Positions 1-10,999 of a DNA stretch of 64,000 nucleotides are shown piece by piece. The position numbers and the translations under genes were made by a program. The notes beneath the pieces were generated by a model. That model had not been told where the DNA came from and did not search any database. It saw nothing but the letters and a program-made list of their open reading frames with translations. Source of the stretch: Nageia nagi (lineage: Eukaryota; Pinophyta); assembly GCA_050084985.1 (NCBI GenBank), contig JBITNC010000001.1:2852001-2916000 (forward strand). Reading direction: 5' to 3'. Positions within the stretch are counted from its first letter, which is position 1, and each line of letters begins with the position of its first letter.

Positions 1-2339
1 CCTATGGAATCAGTTTCTAGGTCTTGTTGAACTTGATATTGAAATATTTAATATTTTCTTGATCATATTTTTGAATTTATGTTAATTGTGTAAGAAAAAA
101 TAAAGGATCATTAGTAATTTCATTCAATTATTTCATGAAGGGTCCAACCAATCATGACCAAGTATCTGCTAGACACCGATACCAAGCTAGCACTTTAAAT
201 CTAAAAGATAAAGCAAGGAGTCTCAACAATACAACCTTCAACACAACAACCAAAATTTTATTATTATTTTTTTTTAGTTTAAGTGATTTGATACTATTCC
301 ATAAGGGTTAGATATTATACATTTATTAATTCATAATACTCTAAAATTATGGACTAGGGATTCTAGAGTGTAAAGTAATTAAATTATTTAGGGAAGAAAG
401 AGATCTATCTCTCCTTCAACCTTTAGAATAAGAATTAATAATTCAATTAATTGAATTATTATTCATTAATATTTTTATTTGGGATCTTATACATATAAGT
501 TTAAGGATTATGCTTATGTAGTAAAGTCACTAATAAGATCACTTCAAACCTTATAACAATAAAATTAGGTTGGTTTGTCCAATTGAATATACCAATATAT
601 ACATTATTTATCCACCTAATGTAATTTCAAAAGAATTATATGTCCTTGGATAAAGTGTATATTATATAATTAAAATAGGGCTAAAAATCAATATTTGAAT
701 AAGGTTGACTCCTTGGAATGTTTAGAAAAGGAGACAAAAGATAGAAAAGGGTGCAAATATAAAAATGCCAAAAATAAAATTACCAACACTAGAAAGATTA
801 TTCTAGAAGAAATAAGTAGATGAAATCAACTAACAACCACATATTGATAAATTGGTAAAGTTAATCTAAACAATAAATTCAATCTTAATAATTATGATAA
901 TTACATAATTAATTCATTTAGAAAGAGATTGTAGCAAGGTAGGAAAGCATATATTTTGAGATTTGATGAAGAGAGAGAAATGTATAAATATGCTAAGCAA
1001 ACCATAAATAAGGGGGAGAGGTAGTTGACACTAAATGCAAAGGAAAGGAGTGTTGCAAACTCTTCCTCAATAGCTTTTTAGTAGGTATCCATATGAACCT
1101 ATTAGTTAAGGATGTTGAAGTAGGTTATGAAATATAAATGTCCAAGATTTCAAAGAAGTTATGTATTGAGTTCAATAGGATCATTGTTGATCCATCCAAC
1201 GAAACTATGAGAGGTAAACCACCAAGATGGAAACTAAAAAGGACACATTTTACTCTTGAACCCTTCAAGAAACCTATAGCTAAGAGATAATTTTGGACTG
1301 ATCAACTTAATGGTTGATTTCAAAATAAAATCCAAGATAAAGAAAGTGATTTTCCTTTTGTTGTTATATTTTTTAGCCTTATCATCATGTGTTATGATAT
1401 TCTCACATATTTTAACAATGATCTTGGTGAAATTCATCCATATTGTTATGATATTCTCATAGATTATGTATGCTTTGCAAGCAACTTGATGAACTTGATC
1501 TTAGAGGCTGACAATGAACATCATGATAAGTATAAATAAGCTTATTATCCATTTTATAAAACTTACAAACTAAGCATTATGTATTATTTATATATATTAT
1601 TCTCAATTTTGATAATTTTGAATCTTATGTGATTTAATAAGGCTATCTACATATATATAATCATGTACAGTGTACATATGGTACAATCAACTATATGTAT
1701 TTCAAGAAATCATATTTTAAAATATAATTAAGTATCTAGCCATTAGGAACATGAAAGATGTTTCTATTTCATTAAGGGACTAATGAAACTGAAGCTTAGG
1801 CCCTTTAAGAAGATAGATTATTTATTTTATTTCAATATGCTAGTAAAATACCAAAGAGAATTAAATTCAGTTGGTGGGTAGTTTCAAATAAGTTTAATAC
1901 CACTCTTGCAATTATCATATGCAACTTTATCTCTTTTTATCAAGTTTCAAATGGCATCTTGAAATGATTTATTATAATACTTATGTTTCTGATGATATCT
2001 CAGCATAGAATGTACCATAGAAGAATATGATACTAAAATATGTATGTTTACCCTTGAATTGATGTTATCAAAAAAATAAGATAATATAAACTTGAGATTA
2101 ATTGGTTTTATTAGTTGTAAGGAAAAAAAATGTAATAAAAAAAAGGTTTGAAAAGAAACCCCAAAGTTTATAGATCAAGCAGAATTCTAATATTTTGTTA
2201 AAATTATTTAATTAAGAGTTGAGCAAAATACTGTGACATTGTATAGAAATTTATAAGGATATTAAAGGGAATTATTCAACTTGGTTTAATTTAAACATCA
2301 AAGAAATAAAATGGATTTTACCAATAGTAATTACTGAAT
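1..2339. other. Anonymous AT-rich DNA, no gene seen
   Basis: I see no open frame with recognisable protein similarity, no LTR pair and no structural RNA here. The longest open frame (1234-1437, minus) is 67 codons and looks like chance. Confidence 0.6.
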
Positions 2340-2821
2340 TCATGATCAAAACAATGCAATACATCCATAGCTTAAAATGCAAAAATCATGATGCTTTCTA
2401 GTAAAATCAAGAAACTTTTATGAGCCATGTGCAAATCATGATGCTTTATTGTAAAATAAGCATAATAATTTAGTACAATACATACACAAAACCATGAACA
2501 AAATCATGAAGTATGTTTGACAATAAAGCTTTGTAATTTTACGTATGGCACAAAAATATTTTATGATTTTACACATGGGAATGCCCATCATAATTGCAAG
2601 CCATGAGTTGTATCCTCATCTTTTATCCTTACTAATAGTCATAAGGATTTCCTCAGATACAAGGTTTCTAAGTGATATACACATAGAATTTACATATATG
2701 CATACACATTTTATGCACATATGCACATAGTTTATACATATATGCACATAGTTTATGTATATACATATATAGTTTATGAATTTATACACACATGAAAAAT
2801 ATCTTCAATTTTGCAAAAAAA
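2340..2821. repeat. Diverged repeats of a 'catgattttgcgcatgg'-like motif
   Basis: Variants of 'aaatcatgatgctttattg' and 'atgattttacacatggg' recur here and again at about 7080-7255, on the far side of Copia-A. The stretch 2692-2778 also holds short copies of 'tatgcacatagtttat'. Copia-A seems to have inserted into this repeat-bearing locus. Confidence 0.4.
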
Positions 2822-2874
2822 TATTGGAATGTATAATGCATTATTGTAAGGTTTAGTAATTATCCTCTTTGTAA

Positions 2875-2925
2875 ATTCACTAATACTTAAAGGTATCACT
2901 AGATACCTTAAGTATTTAAGTGAAT
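2875..2925. repeat. Inverted repeat in U3 of the LTR
   Basis: Arms 'aatacttaaaggtatc' and 'gataccttaagtatt' flank a 4-base loop, with pairing extending outward to 'attcac' and 'gtgaat'. The same structure is at 6536-6586, 39956-40007, 43710-43761 and 48485-48534. Confidence 0.7.
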
Positions 2926-3041
2926 ATTATAATGTAACTTATCCTACACTCCATGTCATGAGCATGCCCTTGGGTAAAAGGGAGTAGCATGTCATGCCTT
3001 TGTACCATGGCTAAAAGGGTGATCCAAGGGGAGATTTTGGT

Positions 3042-3051
3042 CTATAAATAT
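3042..3051 (+). promoter_or_regulatory. TATA box of Copia-A 5' LTR
   Basis: The sequence ctataaatat lies in the middle of the LTR, as expected for an RNA polymerase II promoter at the U3/R boundary. Sister LTRs keep it as ttataaatag (40124-40133) and ctataaatag (48647-48656). Confidence 0.55.
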
Positions 3052-3312
3052 AAGGGCCCCTCTTTGTGATCACTCACCAATTAGGGAAGCAAAGTTATAC
3101 TCTAGGATAATGTTTAGGAGATGAAGTTAGGAGGATTGTAAGAAAGTTATCTTTGTGAATGAAGTAAGATCTAGTTATTAGATGTACTCCTAGTTTGAGG
3201 ATCTTGAGTCAATTTGTGAGATTATCTTCTTGAGCTATCTTGATGTTAGTTTGAGCTTCCATGAGATCTTGGTAGTTTAGAATTGTATTAGTTATAATTC
3301 AAATCCTTCATT

Positions 3313-3324
3313 TGGTATTAGAGC
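3313..3324 (+). other. Primer-binding site (initiator tRNA-Met type)
   Basis: TGGTATTAGAGC lies two bases after the 5' LTR and differs at one base from TGGTATCAGAGC, complementary to the 3' end of initiator tRNA-Met and usual in plant Copia elements. Confidence 0.8.
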
Positions 3325-3532
3325 ACATTAGAGGCTCCTCTTCACATCCTTGGTGTAGAAGCTCTTCTTAAACAACTTGGAGGTCTTCTTTCTTCATTTT
3401 TTTGAGGTCTTGTTGAGGTAAACTCAAGAGAAGGTATAAATAATTCCTTCATTCTTGGTTAATTTTTTATTATTTTACTATGCTACTAACATATTATTTG
3501 TTATGTGTTAGTTCCTTTTTTTAACAAAATAT

Positions 3533-3651
3533 GCTTATAAATTAGAAATTTGATGCAATTGTCTAACACTAACCTTTTTTTTAATAAAAATTTTGCTTAC
3601 CCTTTTTTTAAAAAAGGAGGTTAGTGTACAATTTGCAATATTTTCATAAGC
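3533..3651. repeat. Imperfect inverted repeat in the Copia-A leader
   Basis: Left arm starting gcttataaatt and right arm ending ttttcataagc pair over about 45-50 bases around an A/T-rich loop, with 'actaacctttttt' and 'aaaaaaggaggttagt' as the best-matched core. It lies between the primer-binding site and the remaining coding sequence. Confidence 0.5.
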
Positions 3652-4392
3652 TATTTTGAAACAAAGGAAGTTTTTTTCTCCAAAAGCTTGATAATGAAAA
3701 TTATTACATTCAATGATAATATCCTATTTTCTTTTGAAAAGGAATTGTAAGTTTTTTGTTATTAAATTTAGTATTTTTTTCAAAAATTTCATTACTAAGA
3801 GCAAATATAGAAACTTAAAAAAATACAAAATAAATAATATTAAAAATTAGACCAATTTTTTTATTGGGGCCTCTATTGTATAAATGAATTTTTTTTATAA
3901 AATTTATATTACATTGAATGTTATGAAATTCTTTTTTCTAATTCGAAATCAATAGAAGGAGAGGTCGAATAGCTATTGGTTAACCAAGCTCCACCTCTTT
4001 TTTTATAGCACCTGAGATCTAGGTTAATTATGAGGTAGGAAAGGTAAATTGACCTAGTTGGACTACTCATGACCTATTGCAAAGATCTGGTCATAGCCTC
4101 TCTAAAACCCTTACACCATTAAATTGAGCTAAGTCTTCCCTACTTCACTACCTCTATGTAATGGAGACCTTGTCCCCTCTTATGTTCGAACCTATACTTT
4201 TTTCCTTGCTATGGTGGTAAAACTAGGGAGTGACCATCAAGAAGGGGGAGTCAAGGCCCTTTAATCTTAGCTCATATGGCAATGTGGACACCCTCTGCTC
4301 TTTATATTCTGACTGTTTGATTCTTGCCCAACACCTTTGTTGATTGAGCGAGGTATGCAACCTCTATCACTTTCCAACCCTTTTCACCCCTT
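3652..4392 (+). other. Copia-A leader, no coding similarity seen
   Basis: The part from about 3950 is richer in C and T and resembles in composition 40905-41317 of Copia-A2, but I recognise no protein domain in it. Confidence 0.4.
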
Positions 4393-4806
4393 CTACAGCA
4401 AAGGTGACTCCTTTCTTGCCTTGCCTTTTCCATCTCTTTGCTTGAAGTAGTTGTTATTATTGCCCCTTTTCTCAAACTTCTTAAAGGAGGAATGATAAGA
4501 TTTCTTATGATGATTGAACTTCTTCTTGAAAGGATTTTTGGTTGCTCCTAAAGCAACATTATTAACCTTTAGAGAAGAGATCAATACTTTTTTGTTAAGA
4601 GTTTCTTCATAATTCATAAGGAGCCTAGAAAGGTTCTCAAGAGAGAATACATCTTCTTCATCATCAAGCCTAGTCTTAATTACCATCACAAAGTTACCAA
4701 ACTTTAAAGAAAGGCATTGGAGAATGATGAAGACCATGAAGTCATCATTGATCCAATTGTACCCATAAGTAATAAGTTGCATCCTTAGTTCAATGATTTT
4801 GTTCAA
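4393..4806 (-). pseudogene. Inverted gag fragment inside Copia-A
   Basis: On the minus strand this reads as the middle of a Copia gag polypeptide, the nucleocapsid precursor of virus-like particles. It matches gag of Copia-B well, with shared strings such as TRLDDEEDV, LSRLL, EETLNKK and ALGATK, followed by a lysine- and asparagine-rich tail ending near FKQRDGKG just before where the zinc knuckle should lie. The frame is open through the fragment. It points opposite to the LTRs, the primer-binding site and the RT that follows, so it cannot be translated from the element's own transcript. At about 4806 the gag homology stops and RT homology on the plus strand begins at once. Neither the start of gag nor the zinc knuckle is present. 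Confidence 0.85.
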
Positions 4807-5744
4807 GTTAGGAACAATTATGAAATCATTCAAGAGTGCATATCCAAGCTTAAGGTAACATTTGAAATGACTGATCTTGGTCTCTTGCACTACCACCTTG
4901 GAATGAAAGTGTATCAATACAAGGATTGTACTTATCTTAGTCAATCTAAGTATATATCATACATCTTGTAGAAGTTTGAAATGGAGGAGTGTATACATAT
5001 TGTGATCCCAGTCTCTCTTGTAATCACTATGTCCTTAGCTCCAACTCTCAATTGGTAGATGGTATAGCTTATACAAAATTAATTGGTAGTCTTTTGTATT
5101 TGACTATTTCTAGGCCAAATATTGCCTTTGCAGTGAATTTGATGGCACAATTCATGTAGAAACCATATGTTGAACACCTTAATGTTGTTAAGCAAATCTT
5201 GAGGTATGTTGCAGGGATGAAGGATCTTGCTCTCAAGTATTCCAAGTTACCCTTGTTTGTTCTCTCTGGATTCTCAGATTCTAACTATTAAGGAGATAGA
5301 GATGATAGAAAATCAACCTCTGCATATATTTAGAATTGATACAAGTGCTATCTCTTAGGCTTCTAAGAAGTAGCCTATTATTTTTCTTTCCACCACAAAA
5401 GTTGAATACCATGCAATATCTGTTGTAGCCCAAGAAGCTATTTAAGACATCTTTTGAAAAAAATTGACTATGAGCAACCTGTCCCATCTTTGATTTCTTT
5501 AGATAATCAATCGACTATTTCTTTGGCTAAGAATCATGTGTTCCATCAGAGAATAAAACTTATGGAAATCTAGGCTCATTTTATCAAGAAAAAGGTTCTT
5601 GATGGCATTATACACCTAAAGTATTATCCATCAACCTTGAACTCTACTAATTTGTTCACCAAGCCCCTTCCTAAAGCTAAGTTCAGTAAGCTTAGGGATG
5701 CTATCAGGTTGGTGAAATTGCCCTCAAGGGAGAGTGAAATTTAA
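4807..5744 (+). pseudogene. Copia-A reverse transcriptase (C-terminal part) and RNase H
   Basis: Homology begins just after the point matching the RT catalytic YVDD of Copia-A2 and Copia-B, so the polymerase active site is absent. What follows reads EIIQECISKLK, then GLLHYHLGM, then the connection region (KPYVEHLN) and the RNase H domain, ending LVKLPSRESEI and TAA. The frame is broken by several stops and small shifts. One is TAG at 5371-5373, at a glutamine position in other Copia copies of this window and also a stop in both sister elements. The protein is not functional. Confidence 0.85.
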
Positions 5745-5814
5745 ATTCGTATGTTGAATTCATTTTACAATGACAACTTCACCCTAAGAGGATTTTTTAT
5801 GCTATATAGTGTTG

Positions 5815-5975
5815 ATTCTATTATACACCTTCATGGTAAGTTCGCACTGCATGAGGAACTTGTATATTTTTTTAAGCAAAAGATTGGCCAATCTAGCACT
5901 ATTTAGTTATCCATGTGTGAGGAACTCATATGTGTCTTTTGACACTATTCAGTTATCTATGTATGAGAAACTTAT
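5815..5975 (+). repeat. 3' untranslated repeats of Copia-A
   Basis: Degenerate copies of 'tacaccttcatggtaagttc' and 'ttatccatgtgtgaggaact' lie between RNase H and the 3' LTR. They are homologous to 42930-43197 in Copia-A2 and, inverted, to the tandem array of Copia-B. Confidence 0.6.
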
Positions 5976-6482
5976 ATCTGCATTTTGTTATGCTCTATTT
6001 GGTAATGATAATCAACACATATTTTACATACAGCAAGTGACTGTGAATGTTGGCTTGGCATCCTCATGATGACTTATAATGCACCATTGATAAGTTTGTG
6101 ATGGTATTTGTTTGATTCATTTATCCTTGTTGATATGAATATGTTGCATTTAATTGATCTTATTATTTGAGCTGCTTATAACTTGCAAGTTCTTTTGAGA
6201 TTGCAAGATACTGACTTTGGGTGTTCAGGCTCATGGAGACTCATCATGACTTTTAGTTGGATGACTACTTTATGTACATTGAAACTGGTTGTGGTTAATA
6301 ATTGTATTGTAAACCATTTATTAAAATGGTAAAGTAGTGAGTCTCAAACTAAGATCTTTCTTACTTCACAAAAATATAAAAATTTCTCATCTTTGGTTGT
6401 ATCTATTTGGAGGAGAACTCTCTTACTCTCTCTTCTTTCTTCTCTCTTATTCACTCTATTCCAATATTGCATTAAGTAAGAG

Positions 6483-6973
6483 TATTGGAATGTATAATGT
6501 ATTATTATAAGGTTCAATAATTATCCTCTTTGTAAATTCACTAATACTTAATGGTATCACTAGATACCTTAAGTATTTAAGTGAATATGATAATGTAACT
6601 TATCCTACATTCCATTTCATGAGTATGCCCCTTGCGTAAAAGGGAGTAGCATGTCATGTCTTTGTACAATGATTAAAAGGGTGATCCAAATGAGGATTTT
6701 GGCCTATAAATAGAAGGCCTCCTCTTTGTGATCACTCACCAATTAGTGAAGCAAAGTTATGCTCCAGTATAGTGTTTAAGAGATGAAGTTGGGAGAATTG
6801 TAGGAGAGTTATCTTTGTGAATGAATTAAGATCTAGTTAGTGGATGTACTCCTAGTTGGAGGATCTTGAGCTAATTTGTGAGATTATCTTCTTGAGTTAT
6901 CTTGATGTTAGTATGAGCTTACATGAGATCTTGGTGGTTTAGGATTGTATTAAGTTATAATGCAAATCCTTCA
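6483..6973 (+). repeat. 3' LTR of Copia-A
   Basis: It starts TATTGGAATG and ends CCTTCA like the 5' LTR. TATA-like ctataaatag and the inverted repeat (6536-6586) are conserved. Confidence 0.9.
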
Positions 6974-8393
6974 AAAGAGAGCTCATGCAAATTTGAAATA
7001 GCTCATACAAATACAAAATATATCATGTGAATAAGAGAGGTGGTTCAAATTTAAAGAAAGTGTACTCAGATGAGAGTGAGAGAGCTCAAGCAAGGAAAAA
7101 TGCTCATAAAATTTTATGCATGGCTTGAAAAAGTTTCATGATTTTGCATATGAGAATGCCCAAACATATTGTACGAAATCGCAATGCTTATTTTACAATA
7201 AAACATTATGATTTTGCGCATGGCTTGAAAAAGTTGCATGATTTTGGGTGTTCCCAGAAAACATTTCTTTGAAGTTGAAATATATTTTGCATGATTATAT
7301 TATGATGTTATGTAGATATTAAGTTTCATATTATTAATCAATTACTATTTATAAGCTTGGTAGTGTTATGTATAGAGATAAGACATCAAAATGAGATTAT
7401 TCATATAAATAAAGGGTTATGAGATAACATAAATAACTAGATTAAATATGAAACATGATTTAATAAATGAAAAACATACCCACTACACTGATAGATTTAA
7501 TTACTCAAACACATTCATCATATACAACAAATTGGTTCTTCAAAGGGAATATGCAAAAGAAAAATCTTGTTTCCGCATTTCATGCTATGGGCTATTGTAT
7601 TGCACTAATTATAACTTTAATAATTACTATTGATCATATGTATTTTCTTGCTTTGATGTTTAAAAACCAAGTTGAACATTGGTTTGATGATAAGTATCCT
7701 AAAAGTTTATATCGTATATTCATATGTTTTATAATAATAAACTTTATAACTTCTTTCAATACCTCAACATGATGATATGGCATATATGTATATAATGAGT
7801 AGCAAGATGTACAACCTTAAAACTTATTGATCACACCTTATGCATTTTTCTTGATAATTTTCTTTTTTTTCGCTAGGACAAGTATGACAAAAATTACAAC
7901 TTTGCAACTTTGATAATATTTTGCTAGGACAAGTATGACAGAAATTATAACTTTGCAAATTTTAGAATTTTAACATCCATGAAGGTATGAGAATTAATTT
8001 TATCATCATGTTTCCAAGGATGTATATTTATATTAGATTATTCCCCTTCAAACGTTATCTTACAACAACATGGTTGTCCAATATCTTTCTAGTTTCTCTA
8101 CAACACAATAACATACAATCAAAAAGATATGATAGTTATAAACCATAAACTATTAAAATTCATAAGTTAATTTTGATATGAGTCATACTCTTTTATTTAC
8201 TTTTAATAGGAGTTGTATTCTTTGGTTTTTTACCACATTATTTCAACATAAGAATTTCATACAAGTCATACTCGCTTGCATGAAAATTAAGATCAAGTGC
8301 AAAGGTTTCTTATGATAGTCTATTCTTTCTCTTATACTGTGAAGAAATCCAACACTTTCTCATTTTCAAAGAAATGTTATGACCAAGTGAAAA
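6974..8393. other. Anonymous DNA, no gene recognised
   Basis: The part 7080-7255 repeats the 'gattttgcgcatggcttgaaaaag' motif twice. A 101-codon open frame at 7467-7772 (+) contains a hydrophobic run but matches nothing I know. At 7871-7955 'gctaggacaagtatgaca' occurs twice. No support for a gene. Confidence 0.5.
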
Positions 8394-8798
8394 TTATTGG
8401 ACAATTGATCTTTTATGATATTGTGGAGATATATCACCAAAAGTAGTTGTTACAGCTCTTCTTAGAGAATCAGATAAATTTTCACTTAATAACTTAATAT
8501 TTTCATTAAGTCTGTGTAGCATGTTTAGGGAGATGATAGTATTCCTATTTTCTACTTGTAAGTTTTGATCAACCTCAAAAACATTGGAGACATGTTCAAT
8601 AACAAATAACTCATTATAATTAGGTTCCATGTCCTTATAGACATGTTCAACAAAAGGCATCTCATTCAAATTAAATCTAGAATGAGGAAAATCATTCAAA
8701 TCATATCTAGATTGAGACAAATCATTCAAATCAAATCCAAATTGAGGTAACTCATTCAAATCAAATCCAAATGCAATAGAAGGGAATAGATTTATGGT
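8394..8798 (-). CDS. Unrecognised open frame with four DLN-type decapeptide repeats
   Basis: The minus strand is open from the stop at 8799-8801 to the stop at 8394, about 134 codons, with no ATG near its start, so it is probably an exon or the remnant of a longer gene. Its front holds four successive 10-residue repeats: FDLNELPQFG, FDLNDLSQSR, YDLNDFPHSR and FNLNEMPFVE. The DLNxxP pattern is the one known in plants as the EAR repression motif. After the repeats comes a non-repetitive acidic to mixed region ending in a basic tail. I do not recognise a domain in that part. No promoter or neighbouring exon was identified. The in-frame 30-bp repetition suggests coding selection at some time, but it could also be a minisatellite. 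Confidence 0.35.
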   Translation of the reverse strand, partial: TINLFPSIAFGFDLNELPQFGFDLNDLSQSRYDLNDFPHSRFNLNEMPFVEHVYKDMEPNYNELFVIEHVSNVFEVDQNLQVENRNTIISLNMLHRLNENIKLLSENLSDSLRRAVTTTFGDISPQYHKRSIVQ

Positions 8799-9584
8799 TC
8801 ATCCATATTCAAGTAGAGTTGTAATCTTCAACACATGTTTACAAAGGTTACCTTGTAAGGCCCACATACAATCACATGTAAACTATTAACCACCATAATT
8901 CGTAATAAGGTATTTGATTGAAAAATATTATTGAATTTGTACCCAATATGCAATAGGAAGAGTTTCATGGAAACAACAATCAAGATCAAGAACCTATGGG
9001 ATTTATCTAGAGAATTTTTAAGATTATTTCCTTTCTTGTAGTTAGTTCAAAAACCAATAGTCTTTAGCATATCCCTATTTTTGTAGTAAAGATCCATATG
9101 CTTAATAAGTGTGTAAATTAACAAATCCAACCTCCTTCCACTCTTCTTAGTCTTTCTGTAAAGAAATTTAAGCTTTAAGAATCCATTATCATACTCGATG
9201 GAGGCATTAACAATCAATTATTATGATGATGTGTAACTTTGGCAGCTTAAAAATGGGGCATTTGCATTCACAAACAAATAATTAAATGTGTATCTATTGC
9301 TTATGAAATTGTGATGATAACCTTGATAGACATACATTATGCAAATTAGTTTGATTAATAATACCTATCTTCTTGTTATCAATGATTATGGTCTCTTCCA
9401 AGGTAGAATACAATGGTTATGGTCTCCATTCAAGGTAGAATTTATTTACTTAAGAATTATCTTCTTGTGTTTAGGCAGATTGGTCTACGAAACCCAAATA
9501 ATAAGATATATCATAAAAGGAGAAGTGATATGAATGGTTATTGTATTTAGAAAATGTAATTATCTTTGTATGTATTCTAGTTAC
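8799..9584. other. Anonymous DNA, no gene recognised
   Basis: No coding similarity or repeat structure was seen. It could hold introns of either neighbouring gene relic, but I see no convincing splice-site pairs. Confidence 0.4.
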
Positions 9585-10395
9585 ATTGAGCCATGTAGGT
9601 CTAGTGGATGAAGGTTATAAATACTTTAATAGCATGAGCTAATCTTATTGCATTATTCTTGAGATGAAGCATTATACATTAGACATGTATGCAAAATATG
9701 GAAGAATAGATAAGGCTCAAGAATTATTTGATAAAATATATGATGCATTATGAAGTATGTAAAGTAGATGCAATTTTCAGGTGTAAAACCAAACTCTGCA
9801 ACCTTTGCTAGCATTCTTCTAGCAAATGCCACCATGTGACCTCAAGAATAAGGTATGGATTTTTGTCAAAAAGTAGTTGAATATTGAGATTACGAATATC
9901 CAACTAGACATGTATGCAAAACATTTTTTTGCAAGTCAAGGGTTCTTAATGAATGTAGAAGAATTGTTTGATAAAATTTAAGATGCATTGTGAAGTATGT
10001 AAAGCAAATGCAATTATTAGTTGTGAAGCCAAACTCTACAATCTTTGCTTTGATAATATTCTTCCAACAAATGCCACCATGTGGGCTAGTATAGACTTCC
10101 ATCAATAAGTTGTTGAAAATGGGTTTCCATCAGGTATTGAGGTTGTGAATGCCTAAATAGATAGTATGCAAAATGTGGACTTCAACTCATGTATGCAAAA
10201 TATTGAAGAATGCACAACCATCGAATTATTTTCAAAGATGCATGATGTAAATACAATTTCATGGATTCCAATGATCATAAGATATGTACAAAGATGATGC
10301 ACAAAATGATTTTTGTGGAAGATAGCCTTAGAATTATTTTCAAAGATGCAAAATAGAAATAAACAAGCATGAAACCATGAAATGAAATGATAAAT
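9585..10395 (+). pseudogene. Decayed pentatricopeptide repeat (PPR) gene
   Basis: Broken plus-strand frames read as PPR protein, the family of organelle RNA-binding factors expanded in land plants. In order: GLVDEGYKYFNSMS followed by EMKHYT, as in the C-terminal part of PLS-type PPRs; LDMYAKYGRIDKAQELFDK (about 9690-9740); VKPNSATFASIL (about 9780-9815); a second LDMYAK near 9905; a second VKPNSTIFA near 10030; and TIELFSKMHDVNTISW near 10205-10265, then LELFSKMQ. Stops and shifts interrupt every repeat, so no protein is made. The order is scrambled relative to a normal gene, since the part resembling the C-terminal region comes first. Two blocks (starting about 9719 and 9961) share the same internal deletion, so part was duplicated after the gene had died. 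Confidence 0.8.
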
Positions 10396-10999
10396 CACTT
10401 GCATACATGAGTTTTCACCGCCTACTTGAGTTGGATGAACTTGTTGTAGGAACTTGCAAAAATCCCTTAACTTGTTGAAACCCTCAAGCTCGAGGCAAGA
10501 AGGAAGGAATGAGCTTCACCATGAAGCTTGTCAAAATGAATGAGAGTATTCAATGCTCGCTCACATCATTGAATGGAATGCAGGGTGACAAGATGTTTAT
10601 CAAGGTACATGTCAACTTTTTTTTTAAAATTTACCTTTATGGAATCTCAACACAATTTCAAAATAACTTTTCATGATTCATCAAAAGCATATCGCAATTT
10701 TGTCAAAAACTTGGGTGATTTTACATATTGATCGGGATGTGTGCCCTCATAGATCATTTATTAATTTTGATTTTGCCAAAAAACTTCTTATGATTTTGTT
10801 AAAAAGCTTTCACGATTTCCTCAAAAATGGATCATGATTTCGTAAGGTGATCGATATGCATGCCTTAAGTAACCTACGTTTTAATCTGACTTTTGTGAAA
10901 TCGCAATGTTGTTTCATCGTGATTTTGTAAAAAAGAAATCGTAAAGTAATTTCAATGAAAACTTAACACGATTTTATTTAATCAAAAAATAAATCAACG
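10396..10999. other. Anonymous DNA with recurring 'catgattttgt' words
   Basis: From 10660 to 10970 variants of 'catgattttgttaaaaagc' recur irregularly. They resemble the motif around Copia-A. No gene seen. Confidence 0.4.

Larger units (their letters stand above)
2822..3310 (+). repeat. 5' LTR of Copia-A
   Basis: It begins TATTGGAATG (TG changed to TA) and ends CCTTCA, aligning end to end with 6483-6973 and with the LTRs of Copia-A2. A TATA-like box lies at 3042-3051 and an inverted repeat at 2875-2925. Confidence 0.9.
2822..6973 (+). mobile_element. Copia-A: rearranged non-autonomous LTR retrotransposon
   Basis: Two LTRs of 489 and 491 bp bound this 4.15-kb element. The first is followed by a primer-binding site of the initiator tRNA-Met type and the second is preceded by a decayed purine tract (taagtaagag). 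Flanking bases aaaaa and aaaga fit an imperfect 5-bp target duplication. Inside there is only a middle piece of gag, in the wrong orientation, joined to the C-terminal half of reverse transcriptase plus RNase H. Protease, integrase and the front of RT are missing, so the element could not have encoded its own transposition. The LTRs differ at about 46 positions by my count (about 9%), making it the oldest of the three related copies in the window. Confidence 0.9.

Noticed and set aside
9653-10404. Minus-strand open frames (60-83 codons) over the PPR relic
   Set aside because: The plus strand gives ordered PPR motifs, so the minus frames are shadows.
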